DNA of 64,000 nt from Scheffersomyces stipitis CBS 6054 (lineage: Eukaryota; Ascomycota; Pichiomycetes; Serinales; Debaryomycetaceae): positions 868,001 through 932,000 of the forward strand of contig NC_009043.1 in assembly GCF_000209165.1 (NCBI RefSeq), read 5' to 3'. The position numbers were made by a program, and so were the translations under genes. How positions within the stretch are numbered: position 1 is the stretch's first letter; every line of letters starts with the position of its first letter. Under the pieces are notes generated by a model. It did no database searches. It was not told the DNA's origin and was given only the letters and a program-made list of their open reading frames with translations. Shown here piece after piece: positions 1-10,017 of the stretch.

Positions 1-227
1 AAAGTGTTGAGGTCATATTTAAAATGAAGGTTAACCCCTTCACATAGATATAAAAAGATATGAATTTTATTCTCTCTGATTTGTCTATCACTCCTAATTA
101 CAAGAAGTAACCTATATTGAATGAACCAGTCGGAAAAGGAACTTCATATAAAATGTGCATAAAATAATGGAGTCAATGAATATTTGAATAATGAGGGCAT
201 GTCAAGAAAGCTGTCTATACAAAGCGC

Positions 228-692
228 TTAATGGGCAGCCATGTCTGGTTCACCCAAGTACTTGGCTGCCAAGACAGTACCACATTGCCAGCATCTAGAC
301 TTCTTACCTTCTTCGACCTTCATCCAGTATGGCTTGTGGTCTTCACCGTCCTTACCTCTGCAACCAACATATCTGTAACCAATGTAAGTTGGAACCAAGA
401 GTGGGTCTTCGAAAGTACCCTTTCCTTCGTAGATTGGGTTTTCCAAATCGAAAACATCAATACCTTCCCTCTTACCCAAGATTTCAAGTCTTTCCAAACC
501 AGTAGCCTGGTCCAAGTCAGTAGGAATGGTACCGGCCTTGGCACCTGGACCAATCAAAGATCCATCTGGACCAGTGACTTCAGCCAAGTTCAGGGCAGTC
601 TTAACGTTGGCTGGAGCAGCCTTGTGGGCCAAGATTCTGGTAGAAGACAAGAATCTGGTTTGTCTGGCAATACGAAGAGAACGAGAGAGCAT
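228..692 (-). CDS. COX4: Cytochrome c oxidase subunit IV (mammalian Vb type)
   Basis: Zinc-binding, nuclear-encoded subunit of mitochondrial respiratory complex IV, on the matrix side and needed for assembly. The 154-aa product matches the usual yeast length of about 155. Residues 1-22 are Arg/Ser-rich without acidic residues, a typical matrix presequence. The zinc site is visible as Cys111, His119, Cys134 and Cys137 (CWQCG at 134-138). The start is the first Met and puts the presequence at the N-terminus. It is transcribed away from RPS26, leaving 1.2 kb of shared upstream DNA. An ATTGG (CCAAT on the coding strand) at 985-989 could be a Hap2/3/5 box, as expected for a respiratory gene; that is inference. 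A long open frame on the opposite strand is a codon-bias shadow. Confidence 0.97.
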   Translation of the reverse strand: MLSRSLRIARQTRFLSSTRILAHKAAPANVKTALNLAEVTGPDGSLIGPGAKAGTIPTDLDQATGLERLEILGKREGIDVFDLENPIYEGKGTFEDPLLVPTYIGYRYVGCRGKDGEDHKPYWMKVEEGKKSRCWQCGTVLAAKYLGEPDMAAH

Positions 693-1600
693 TACTAGAA
701 TACGTTAGTATATGAAGAACGATGAATGGATTGAACGACAAGGTATAACAAAGACATGAGGAATACATGAGTCTCGATTGAATCTTTTTAGATTGTTATT
801 CGGGTTGATTAAGTATGATCCTCTTTGCTTGAATTGATTCCAGGTTCCTACAGAAATATGTTGTTTAACAAGATGATAAATTCTGTGAGGATACATGGAT
901 AAAAGGAAAAGAAACATATTCATAAGTTGATATTACTGGTTCATTTTGTATTCCTCTGGAGTGATTCATGATTCCTTGATTTCAATTGGATAATAGGCTA
1001 ATGGCAGATGAGATAACGAATAGCCAATACTATCAAAACATAATGAAATATAATGAAGTAAAGAGCTATTCACACCAAAAATGATAGCTGTTGTAGGTAC
1101 ATATGCATGCCATCTTGTGTATGTCTACGGTTACTTCCTAATGGAATATTGTTCATTTTTCTTTCTTGAATTTTCATTTTTCAGTGTTCGTCAAAGATTG
1201 GATATTGTTGTGATGATGAGACTCAATTGGCACGAGAATTCTGGACTGAATTCATCTGTCGTTCAGCATCCGACTCCGGGTGCATGTGGCCACGGTATAA
1301 CGTACTATTAATGGTCTTGAATAGATTAGAAGGAAAATTACAGAGAAACAAATCCCGTTGTCTATATTTGTAATTTGCTAACAGTATTAAATTTTTCTAC
1401 ACAATTGAAAATCAGCTAATTTTGATGGATTGCACCATTGAGAAAGATCTTTAATTTCATTGGTTCGCGCAGGCAGGTGACAGGGCTCATGTGATATCCA
1501 TCATATGATTTGAATCAGGTGCTTTCGTAATCTGAATCAGATGATTTATCGTCATGTGATACTTTGGGTTGTCCTGACGCCAAGTGCGAAGTTTGCATGT

Positions 1601-1618
1601 TTAGGGTTATAACCCTTA
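1601..1618. promoter_or_regulatory. Tbf1-like palindrome upstream of RPS26
   Basis: The sequence TTAGGGTTATAACCCTTA is a near-perfect inverted repeat of the TTAGGGTT type. Candida-clade ribosomal-protein promoters are known to use paired TTAGGG half-sites bound by Tbf1, in place of Rap1. It lies about 300 bp before the RPS26 5'UTR intron and 14 bp from a CACGTG box. Confidence 0.7.
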
Positions 1619-1631
1619 AAAATGACATACT

Positions 1632-1637
1632 CACGTG
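1632..1637. promoter_or_regulatory. Cbf1-like CACGTG box upstream of RPS26
   Basis: CACGTG within TCACGTGCA, next to the Tbf1-like palindrome. The pairing of the two motifs is characteristic of ribosomal-protein promoters in Candida-group yeasts. The same pair recurs upstream of RPL21. Confidence 0.6.
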
Positions 1638-1924
1638 CACATTTTTGATGCGAATATTTCGTGCGCAGCAGGATTTGCGCACAGCTGATGTCGTCTTTCA
1701 GTAACTAATGTCGCATTTCAGAACACACCTCACCTTAGATTAGGTCGCGCTCTCTTTAATTTCAGTAGTATTAATGTCGCTCGTTCAACTTTTGTTAGCG
1801 TTCTTTCTGCAGGCCCATAGTTAACAGACTCGCACTCAGATTCCTTTGGGCGACCAAATATATTTAAAAATTTTTCTTCTTGTTCTTCTTTTTTCAGATT
1901 CTACTTACATCAGTATAGTAATAG

Positions 1925-2347
1925 GTATGTAATAACCAGACGATATACCTGAGAATAAAGTCAAAGATCGATGTGGATGATGTTGAAGAATAGCAGTGAG
2001 AAAGAGTGAGAGCGACAGACTCTCGAGAACCCAAAATCGAATCAATAATATCAATGTGAAGAAGTGAAAAATCCTCATTTACCAGTTGACATTTTAATTA
2101 GCGAACTCCATCACCGTGCAATAAATAGAATGCCTGGAGGCGAAATTATCCCGAATACAGCGACGAGGAGTAGACCCAAGCAATATTGTCTGATTTAATA
2201 TTCAATTGAATATTGACATCAAAATTTTTCAGATTTGCCATTTTTGATATTGGCTTTCTTTTCCAATACAGACAATTGTAATAACAACATGCTGAAGTCT
2301 TTGATATTCTCAACCCTCATCTAAGCCTAGTACTAACATAACTTTAG
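1925..2347 (+). other. RPS26: 5'UTR intron of RPS26
   Basis: GTATGT at 1925-1930, branch point TACTAAC at 2331-2337 and acceptor TTTAG ending at 2347 define a 423-bp intron. Exon 2 begins only six bases before the ATG at 2354, so the intron lies wholly in the 5' untranslated region. All three signals match the yeast consensus exactly. I looked for box C/D snoRNA signatures inside it and found none convincing. Confidence 0.85.
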
Positions 2348-2353
2348 TTCAAC

Positions 2354-2713
2354 ATGCCAAAAAAGAGAGCTTCCAACGGTAGAAACAAGAAGGGTAGAGG
2401 TCACGTCAAGCCAGTCAGATGTTTGAACTGTGCCAGATGTGTTCCAAAGGACAAGGCCATCAAGAGAGTCACCATCAGAAACATGGTTGAAGCCGCTGCC
2501 GTAAGAGACTTGTCTGAAGCTTCTGTCTACCAAGAATACGCTTTGCCAAAGTTGTACAACAAGTTGCACTACTGTGTCTCCTGTGCTATCCACGCCAGAA
2601 TTGTCAGAGTCAGATCCAGAACTGACAGAAGAATCAGAACTCCTCCACAAAGAAAGAGATTCAACACTGACAGAAAAGTTTCTCCACAAGATGCTGCTAA
2701 GAAGGCTAACTAA
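2354..2713 (+). CDS. RPS26: 40S ribosomal protein eS26
   Basis: Small-subunit ribosomal protein at the mRNA exit channel near the 3' end of 18S rRNA. The 119-aa product equals the usual yeast length and starts [10 protein letters not shown], as the family does. Zinc-binding cysteines are visible at 23, 26, 74 and 77 (CLNC and CVSC). Codon use is strongly biased to TTG, AGA, GTC and TCT with no in-frame CTG, as for a highly expressed gene in a CUG-Ser yeast. The coding part has no intron, but a canonical intron ends six bases before the ATG. Tbf1-like and Cbf1-like sites lie upstream. Confidence 0.97.
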   Translation: MPKKRASNGRNKKGRGHVKPVRCLNCARCVPKDKAIKRVTIRNMVEAAAVRDLSEASVYQEYALPKLYNKLHYCVSCAIHARIVRVRSRTDRRIRTPPQRKRFNTDRKVSPQDAAKKAN

Positions 2714-4163
2714 ATTTGACCCAGAATTATAGTTTCATTTATTGTAATTTAATTAATTGTATATTGAGTTGAATGGTTTAGTTTAGGCATTTGTTATGAA
2801 CCTACATAAACACCACGTATAAAGACTGATTTGTAGAAAGGCTGGTAATCTTAGTTCCGGTTCTAGTTGAAATAGCAAGACCAGGAAATTTTGGCTTTAA
2901 ATATGAATTACGAGAGAGCTACGTAAGGCAGGACTATCTACTTTGAGCTAGATTATTCGGCATACTGTACAGGGACTACATATGTAACACGACCGTAGTG
3001 AGGATGGCGTGGTCATCTAGTTGAGCCGGGCGTGGACCTGAAACAAGCGGTGGGGAGTCACGATTGTGGTAGTGAGATCACGATAAGATCTTTACCGAGA
3101 CTAAATAGGAAATCATCAGGAATTACACTCGCAGTCACTTTGTATTTCTCCACAGCTGTTCAATAGTGGGCTTCTGAATTGTTAAACAAATGAATCACCT
3201 CAATTTGCTGATGTTGATGTGTTCTTCTGCAATTGCTAGAAGGAGCAGAGTGCAGAGTGCAGAGTGCAACATTTGCTGTGGATACTGGACAAAGTTTCGG
3301 TAAAGTCTCCCTAGGCTAGTGAGCACCGGCGTGGATTCCGTCCAGTACCGCAGGCATTTCCGATTCTCTCGCTAGAAATACGATCTGTTGGTACATGCCA
3401 GAGATCCATAAGAGTTCGAGATTAAGTCGGGACCGACAATAGCAATAACTCGTACAACAAATGTACTAACCAACTTTTTCGCATGTCCATCATGGAGAAT
3501 GGTACTATAGATTAGAATACAATAGTAGGTACTCTTATAGCATGGCTATTGTTCTCTTGCTCCATTACGCTCTCACTTCTCAGTCCGAGCTGTGCCTAAT
3601 TAATCTCGCACTTCTCGCTATTTCCTCACTAACTCCCGCCATCGCGCCATTTTCTCCCTATCCGCACTTGCCCACTGCACACAGGACGACACCCATCAAA
3701 ATTTTTGGCCCCAGTAGCACTCACTAAATGTTCTTGTTCAGCGTCTCCTTACCACAGTCTTTTTCCTAGCCATCCAACATTGCCCCACCGCCACAGGTCA
3801 ATCTGTCTTTTTGTGTGTCTACAACTTTCTGCTGTGCCATTGTCAACCACCCAGTCATCTGTAGCTGTCACGACATAGCCTCCACTGTCAGAGCTGCTCT
3901 CACCACAAATACCGATTCTGATTCGTCCACCGCACTCATCAACACTTGCACCGAAATCTTATCAACTAATATTTGACATTAGAATAACCCAGTTAACATA
4001 TAAAACATACGTTAAATTCACCATTTCATCAATACGAACTTATAAGATACCATCCACATTTGCAGCAGTCAACTACTACAATTATCTATACGATACCAAC
4101 CTTCATCATTCCTGTATATCTACTATCTTACAAGTCTTCCATATCCTATAGCAATCATATACA
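2714..4163. other. Intergenic region between RPS26 and CDC55
   Basis: No gene supported. It contains a 7-bp tandem repeat, GCAGAGT three times (3245-3265). About 3600-4160 is strongly C/T-rich on the + strand, probably the long 5' leader and promoter of CDC55. The 61-codon open frame at 3542-3727 shows no family features. Confidence 0.5.
3245..3265. repeat. 7-bp tandem repeat, three copies
   Basis: GCAGAGT three times head to tail in the RPS26-CDC55 spacer, followed by GC. A short microsatellite with no apparent function. Confidence 0.8.
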
Positions 4164-5660
4164 ATGACTATCGAAGAATCATGGAAGTTTTCCCAATGCT
4201 TTGGTGATAAGGGCGATATCGAAAACATCACCGAAGCCGATATCATCTCGACGGTCGAATTCGATCACACCGGTGACTTCTTGGCCACCGGAGACAAAGG
4301 TGGTAGAGTAGTCTTGTTTGAACGCAACCAACTGAAAAAGAAGCTGAACTGTGAGTATAAGTTCTTCACCGAGTTCCAGAGTCATGATGCCGAGTTCGAC
4401 TACTTGAAGTCTTTGGAAATCGAGGAGAAAATCAACAAGATCAAATGGTTGAGGTCTTCCAACAACTCGCTCTATTTGCTTTCCACCAACGACAAGACTA
4501 TCAAGTTATGGAAAGTCATGGAGAGACAGATCAAGTTGGTAAACGAAAACAACTTAAACGGCTTGAACCACTTGCCTCTGAAGAACATCACTATCAACAA
4601 CTTGAAGTTGCCCCAGCTTCAATTGCATGACAAGCTCATCCTGGCCCAGCCAAAGAAGATCTACTCCAACGCCCATGCCTATCACATCAACTCTATCTCA
4701 GTCAACTCGGACCAAGAGACGTACTTGAGCTCTGACGATTTGAGGATCAACTTGTGGAATTTGAACATTGCTGACCAGTCCTTCAACATTGTTGATATAA
4801 AACCTACCAACATGGAAGAGTTGACTGAAGTCATCACCAGTGCCGAATTCCATCCTAACCATTGTAATTTATTCATGTATTCCTCATCAAAGGGCACGAT
4901 CAAATTGTCTGATATGAGATCCAACTCGCTCTGCGACACTCATGCCAAGATCTTTGAAGAGTACTTGGACCCATCTTCACACAATTTCTTTACGGAAATC
5001 ACATCGTCCATCTCTGACGTTAAGTTCAGCCACGACGGAAGATACATTGTGTCCAGAGACTACATGACTGTCAAGATATGGGATTTGGCCATGGAGAATA
5101 AGCCCATAAAGACGATTAACGTCCACGAACACTTGAGAGAAAGGTTATGCGACACGTACGAAAACGATGCCATCTTTGACAAGTTCGAAGTGCAATTCAG
5201 CGGCGACAACAAGTCGGTGATGACCGGTTCGTACAACAATAACTTCATGATCTACCCCAATGCCATTAATGCCAACAACTCTCCTCAACAAACTGCTGCT
5301 CCCGTAAAGATGCCTTCATTCAACACGAATTCGTTCAAGAAAAAGAAGAACCGTCACGACGAAGAAGACGAAGAAGACGAAGAAGCTGATGAAGCTAAAG
5401 AAACACATACTTCCCCTCTAGAAGATGATGACGATCAGGAAGAAATCATCTTGCAAGCAGACAAGTCGGCATTCAAATCCAAGAAGTCGGGTCACAGCAC
5501 CATGAGACGTAGATTGATGAGTGGAGTAGGCACCAACAATGCCAGCGACTTTGACGACATCGACTTCAAGAAGAGCATTTTGCATTTGTCGTGGCATCCA
5601 AGAGAGAACTCTGTAGCCATTGCTGCCACCAACAACTTGTACATCTTTTCCACGTTGTAA
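4164..5660 (+). CDS. CDC55: PP2A regulatory B subunit (PR55 type, WD40)
   Basis: Regulatory B subunit that targets protein phosphatase 2A to substrates in mitotic exit, the morphogenesis and spindle checkpoints, and cytokinesis. The 498-aa protein is a beta-propeller. The family signature around residues 72-92 ([20 protein letters not shown]) is intact, and WD-like repeats continue to the C-terminal [20 protein letters not shown]. Saccharomyces Cdc55 is slightly longer. An acidic, low-complexity insert at about 390-430 (runs of EEDEEDEE) and a Lys/Ser-rich stretch to about 460 interrupt the last propeller blades; inserts in this place vary between yeasts. Its 3' end faces COX13 across 777 bp. 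Confidence 0.97.
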   Translation: MTIEESWKFSQCFGDKGDIENITEADIISTVEFDHTGDFLATGDKGGRVVLFERNQLKKKLNCEYKFFTEFQSHDAEFDYLKSLEIEEKINKIKWLRSSNNSLYLLSTNDKTIKLWKVMERQIKLVNENNLNGLNHLPLKNITINNLKLPQLQLHDKLILAQPKKIYSNAHAYHINSISVNSDQETYLSSDDLRINLWNLNIADQSFNIVDIKPTNMEELTEVITSAEFHPNHCNLFMYSSSKGTIKLSDMRSNSLCDTHAKIFEEYLDPSSHNFFTEITSSISDVKFSHDGRYIVSRDYMTVKIWDLAMENKPIKTINVHEHLRERLCDTYENDAIFDKFEVQFSGDNKSVMTGSYNNNFMIYPNAINANNSPQQTAAPVKMPSFNTNSFKKKKNRHDEEDEEDEEADEAKETHTSPLEDDDDQEEIILQADKSAFKSKKSGHSTMRRRLMSGVGTNNASDFDDIDFKKSILHLSWHPRENSVAIAATNNLYIFSTL

Positions 5661-6437
5661 ATGCCCTGGAAAAGATTCTCCGCTACGACTTCATTTATGT
5701 TCTTTTTCCTTCATTTCACTCTTCATTGTTACGGTTGGTTATTGTAATTGTAAAGTTTCCAATTCTATGGCTTGGTTAATCCCAGTCCATAACCCATTCT
5801 ATTTCACTGTTGCTTTTCTTGTGATGTATTTCCCATAATATTGATTCCTGTTTCCTTTTACTTCGCCAGCGTGGTTTACTACTTGATACTCGATTTTGAA
5901 AAGCTAAAAAAGAATTATAATAATCATGAACAAGAATAAAGTCTAGGGTAATGTTCAAAAGTTGCTTTGCACTAATAGGTATTATTCTTTCTGCATCTTC
6001 GTTGACATATTTCATTAAAGACTATAATATACGTATTTATAAAAGAGTGTAGGTAATTGTATTTTGAAATGCTATAACATTAAACTCTAGGTTACGATGC
6101 ACAAGCATATATCATAACCATAGCATTGATTTACAAGTTCATGATAGTGTAGAGTCTTACATCTTTTCTAGGTATATGGAAGCTGCCTGATTATATTTCT
6201 ACATCGTAGCTTTGATCCATGTCATAGTGAAATATTTCTGATAGAACATTTATTGTCTACTAGGTGCACAGCAAGAATAGAGTTCATAAATTTCAGCGAT
6301 GTAATAAAATGATATAAAAGCTAACGCATACATTTGCACTGTCCTATTAGAAATGCCAGTGTGCTTGGAGAATAATAATATGATGCTTTCAACAGACAGA
6401 CGCCATTGAATATGGAAAAGTGACGAAACCACGACGC
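5661..6437. other. Convergent intergenic region, CDC55 / COX13
   Basis: AT-rich 3' flanks of two converging genes. Short open frames here carry no recognisable domain, and I see no RNA gene. Confidence 0.5.
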
Positions 6438-6857
6438 TTAGTCGGCTTGGATGTGTCTGTTGACATCAGAGTTCCAGAACAAGGTCTTGTCACCGTCACC
6501 CCAGAAGAATCTGTGCTGTCTCAAGTTCTGGTAGTCGTATTGAACTTGCCATTCCTCGTCAGTAAGGTGCTTCAAGTGTTCTCTGTGTTCAGCATGCTTC
6601 AATTCAACGTTACCTACTGGGATAGAAGTGATGAGAACAGCTGGGATAGCAATGAGGTAAGTGATTCTCTTCCACAACTTGGTGATACCCTCAGAGTGGT
6701 GGACTTTTTCTTCGTAGTTCTTGACAAAGGCTTCTCCAGCGGCCTTGTTGACTTTGGCTGGGGCATAGGCAGCTTCGCTTATGAGCTTGGAAACGCCGTA
6801 GCCGTGGCCGTGCGAGTTGAATCTCTTGAAAGTGAGTTGTGGGGCTCTTCTGAACAT
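6438..6857 (-). CDS. COX13: Cytochrome c oxidase subunit VIa
   Basis: Single-span inner-membrane subunit of complex IV that modulates activity and supports dimerisation. The 139-aa product compares with 129 in Saccharomyces. Residues 1-15 are basic and amphipathic, a likely presequence. A hydrophobic span lies at about 66-82. The diagnostic C-terminal motif FFWGDGDKTLFWN is intact at 117-129, followed by VNRHI. An ATTGG (CCAAT on the coding strand) at 6966-6970 and a CACGTG at 6983-6988 lie about 110-130 bp upstream, consistent with Hap-complex and Cbf1 control of a respiratory gene (inference). Confidence 0.95.
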   Translation of the reverse strand: MFRRAPQLTFKRFNSHGHGYGVSKLISEAAYAPAKVNKAAGEAFVKNYEEKVHHSEGITKLWKRITYLIAIPAVLITSIPVGNVELKHAEHREHLKHLTDEEWQVQYDYQNLRQHRFFWGDGDKTLFWNSDVNRHIQAD

Positions 6858-7617
6858 AGTGTTATGCTTGCTTTGTCAATGGAAAGAAGAGTAAACCTTC
6901 GTAGTGAGATGTACTTTCCAGTTGATATGTGAAAAACCTCACACCATTTTTTCGGGTGAGATTTCATTGGCTTGAAGAAAAGCACGTGCACCATGTCTCG
7001 TGATGTATAATGAGCCCACTACGTGGTGTAAAGTTGACAAGTGGATTTTAGTGGTATCTGGAAGCCAATTCAGGTGGAATATGACTTGCTGCTATGGCTC
7101 TAATCTACAAATTGAGCCAGGATCTTATTTAGTCATTGTGCCTACAAATATGGGTATTTTGATTTTTTGGATACTTTTAGTACATATTCCATGAAAATTA
7201 CAAAAATACTGTAATATTCAAGAATCCGAAAACAGCTGGAATAATTAACAAACATATCAAATGGTCAATTACCATATTGTAAAGATACTAACTTACTCTT
7301 CACTCTTGTTTTGTCTTCCGTAAGTATCCTGTCTATTTTTTATATCTACTTCTCTATTCCAAGTCTCTATTGAACACGCAATTCTCAAGCGCAATATGCA
7401 GCTATGCCTACGTTGCAACCAATTGTCAATTCCCAATCGAAACTGCCTCAACTTCTTCAAACTTGTTTTCAGTAGATTTAGTCTTCTAAAATTGAAATTA
7501 TAATGCAAATCTGATGACTTAAATACTATGCTTGTTATGTTTATTCACTCAATCTTCTAATAAATAATCTGATCTATTAAAGCTTTGGTTACACGAAGCA
7601 AACATTTCACGACAGAC
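6858..7617. other. Intergenic region, COX13 promoter and MNN4-like 3' flank
   Basis: The first 150 bases hold candidate COX13 promoter elements (ATTGG 6966-6970, CACGTG 6983-6988). The remainder is AT-rich with no supported gene. Confidence 0.5.
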
Positions 7618-10017
7618 TCACTCAACCAACTTGGGAAGATCCTTCCTGGTTGATATTTTCTTGGTTTGTGTTTGTTCTGCTGGTTCTACCTTTTCTGGTG
7701 GGGTTTGCATCTCAAGGGAGGATATAAAATTGACAGTCTGATCAATGGACTCTTCGAACTTGTACTTATCATGGAACGCAGATAGCGAAAAGCTGTCATG
7801 TCTCAATGGATTTCCTTGCTTCAATTTGCCAGAAGATGTGAAGAAGCGTTTTGGATCATTTCCATCTCGCATGCTGATTAACTCCAATTCGTGTCTTTCA
7901 GTAACTTCCCTTGTGACTAAGTATTCCATAAGAAGGTCACTGTTCTCACTGAGAATCTTCAAGCATTCTTCTTCTGCAAATTCTAACACCAGAACCCCAG
8001 TTCCTTTCTGTCTAACCCCTTTGTTCTGGAGGCTTGCTTTCAACTTCTTCACAGGAATCCAGTTTCTGATCCTAGGAATGAACGTGTAAACGTTGAAAGA
8101 CTGCAACTTGATACTTTTTTCTCCGTATTCAGTTGACAAAGCTGATTCAACCTGATTAGGGAGGTAGGCATATTCGCCTTCATGCATCAGAAGCTTCAAT
8201 GGCGATAAGTCAGCAAGCCTCAGGAAGTGATTATTCCGACAATTGTATACTTGCAAAAAGTCGTTTCTCATAAACTCACTAACGTCGCTATTGCCAGGTG
8301 TTCTGGCCAACTCTCTTGTCAAGAAACCGTCGTACCTACCAGGAGATGGGGTTCGAGATACAGCAAGACCTGTGATGTCCACATACAATCCTGTGTCAAC
8401 ATCTATGAAACGGGCATCTATGAAATTATTGGAATTGCCACGTTCTCTAGAACTCAAGAAACTGCCACAGTCTATGAAATAACGCCCATATCTAATTTCC
8501 TGTGTTACTGGATCGTTACCTATGTCTATAATCAAGGTTTGGTTGAAGTTACGTGAAAGTTTATGCAATTGGTCAATTGGCATTTGAACATCGCTATCAT
8601 TATCCCATGGAAACGACATTCCATCCCAGTACCAAGAAAGCAACGTCCCGTGTGCAATCCAAGTAGTGATGTCTTGAGAGTTTGTGAACCTGAACCATGC
8701 TTGGATCAACTGATGTAATGCTGGCTGATGCTTCGGTTTATTGTTGACAACTCCGTTAAAGAACCTCCAGTCATAATGGGCCCCAATAGCAAAATTCCTT
8801 TCTGACTGGAAGATCTTGGCTTCGTGGAAATACTTGGGAGGATCCTGACAACCAATAGAATATTCGAGAGCTTCAAAATAGGACTTTTGATGAAGAGTGA
8901 ACTTCGAAACATCCTCTCGTTTCATTTCACGCAAGATAGCCTTTGATTCATCTATAAACTGGGCATGGTCAAGTGCCTTTTCATACTTAAGAGTATTGAC
9001 TGGTTGAAGCAAGTTAGGATGTTTGTTTGTTGCGTCAATGAAAGCACTCAATTCCTTCTGGATATTAAGAGTTACCGGCCCATCGCCTCCATTTTCTACT
9101 TTAAACATTTCAATATAGGAAGTGGCAATTCCAGATTTGAGCAAATTCTTCTTTGCTTTAGTGATGTCTCTGTCTATTTGAATGTTAATTGACTTTTGTT
9201 CAGGTAAAAGCATGAGAATGGAGTATGGAGCCAACATGAAATCGTGCAAATAGGATTTTGCTAAGATAGGTCTTAATTTAAAAGTAGATCTTCCTGGAGC
9301 CGTATAGATGTGGAAACCACTGGAGTATTGTTGTTCTTTAATGACTCTCAAATTGTCCACCAACGTGGAGTCTGTGGATGTTGTGAGAAGATCGTCGATA
9401 GTGTCTTCATTCAAGCAATACAGTTCAATTGGAAGGACTTCCAACCTTGCAAGTTTTGAACGTGTAGGCGGAACAAAACTAAAGAATTTACAGTCAGCCT
9501 TGTCTTTCGAATGGAAGTATTGGTTCAACTCAGAAAGATCTACGAAATCACTCCAGTGGAAGTATGGAAGAACAAGTTCATCTTTGTCTTTGATTTCTCC
9601 CAGACTGATTTTTCGGGTAAGATAGTTTGTTATCAACCCAACAGTGAATCTTGGGTCGAAGTGTTGGACTTGGGGTTGTTTCTTGGTGGTGTCTATTAGA
9701 TAGTCTGGCAATATGATTTCGTTGAAGTCTTTTCTATTCTTAAGGTCAGAAGAATAAAGCAACTTCTCAGTTTCTTCATCCTGGTTTCTGATTATTGTTT
9801 GTAATATGCTGTCAACCTTTTGGTCGAAGCCATCACTAGGCTTTTTCGTGTATGAATTTTCGAGAAGAGCCTTTTTCAAGTCTAGAATGCTTTCTTTGAA
9901 ACGATCCAAGGTGTGGGTATTGTCGCCGAACTTGAAAAGGGAGAATGCTATTATGTGAATTAGAAGCACTGTGGCTATGAGAATGGTCCCTCGTGACCTT
10001 CTCATTTTCATAGTCAT
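7618..10017 (-). CDS. Mnn4-like LicD-family type II Golgi protein (paralog A)
   Basis: Probable Golgi protein for mannosylphosphate addition to cell-wall mannans. The Mnn4 group carries a LicD (phosphotransferase-like) domain and is needed for mannosylphosphorylation in yeasts. The 799-aa protein has a short basic N-terminus, one signal-anchor span at about 11-28, a stem, and a LicD core at about 450-570. The core contains WIAHGTLLSWYWDG, an acidic DNDSDVQMP motif near residue 472 and DARFIDVDTGLYVDITGL. The S. cerevisiae Lys/Glu repeat tail is absent. The start is MTMKMRRSRG; the Met four codons in is an alternative. A clear paralog lies at 25218-27656 in the opposite orientation. The family call is firm; which Mnn4 ortholog it is remains uncertain. 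Confidence 0.88.
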   Translation of the reverse strand: MTMKMRRSRGTILIATVLLIHIIAFSLFKFGDNTHTLDRFKESILDLKKALLENSYTKKPSDGFDQKVDSILQTIIRNQDEETEKLLYSSDLKNRKDFNEIILPDYLIDTTKKQPQVQHFDPRFTVGLITNYLTRKISLGEIKDKDELVLPYFHWSDFVDLSELNQYFHSKDKADCKFFSFVPPTRSKLARLEVLPIELYCLNEDTIDDLLTTSTDSTLVDNLRVIKEQQYSSGFHIYTAPGRSTFKLRPILAKSYLHDFMLAPYSILMLLPEQKSINIQIDRDITKAKKNLLKSGIATSYIEMFKVENGGDGPVTLNIQKELSAFIDATNKHPNLLQPVNTLKYEKALDHAQFIDESKAILREMKREDVSKFTLHQKSYFEALEYSIGCQDPPKYFHEAKIFQSERNFAIGAHYDWRFFNGVVNNKPKHQPALHQLIQAWFRFTNSQDITTWIAHGTLLSWYWDGMSFPWDNDSDVQMPIDQLHKLSRNFNQTLIIDIGNDPVTQEIRYGRYFIDCGSFLSSRERGNSNNFIDARFIDVDTGLYVDITGLAVSRTPSPGRYDGFLTRELARTPGNSDVSEFMRNDFLQVYNCRNNHFLRLADLSPLKLLMHEGEYAYLPNQVESALSTEYGEKSIKLQSFNVYTFIPRIRNWIPVKKLKASLQNKGVRQKGTGVLVLEFAEEECLKILSENSDLLMEYLVTREVTERHELELISMRDGNDPKRFFTSSGKLKQGNPLRHDSFSLSAFHDKYKFEESIDQTVNFISSLEMQTPPEKVEPAEQTQTKKISTRKDLPKLVE

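Larger units (their letters stand above)
693..1924. other. Divergent intergenic region, COX4 / RPS26
   Basis: Shared upstream region. The COX4 side holds an ATTGG (985-989). The RPS26 side holds a Tbf1-like palindrome and a Cbf1-like box (listed separately), then a T-rich/pyrimidine tract at about 1868-1897 just before the non-coding first exon. The open frame at 1081-1311 has no recognisable features and I do not call it a gene. Confidence 0.6.

Noticed and set aside
231..698. 155-codon open frame antisense to COX4
   Set aside because: COX4 on the other strand has its full zinc motif and presequence; the antisense frame is open because the biased codons of COX4 avoid antisense stops. No domain is visible.
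1931..2330. Possible box C/D snoRNA inside the RPS26 5'UTR intron (GATGATG near 1976-1982)
   Set aside because: The C box is imperfect and no properly spaced D box or terminal stem was found.
3411..3440. tRNA B-box-like GTTCGAGATT
   Set aside because: Does not fit the full B-box consensus; no A box or acceptor stem could be paired around it. No tRNA was found anywhere in the window.
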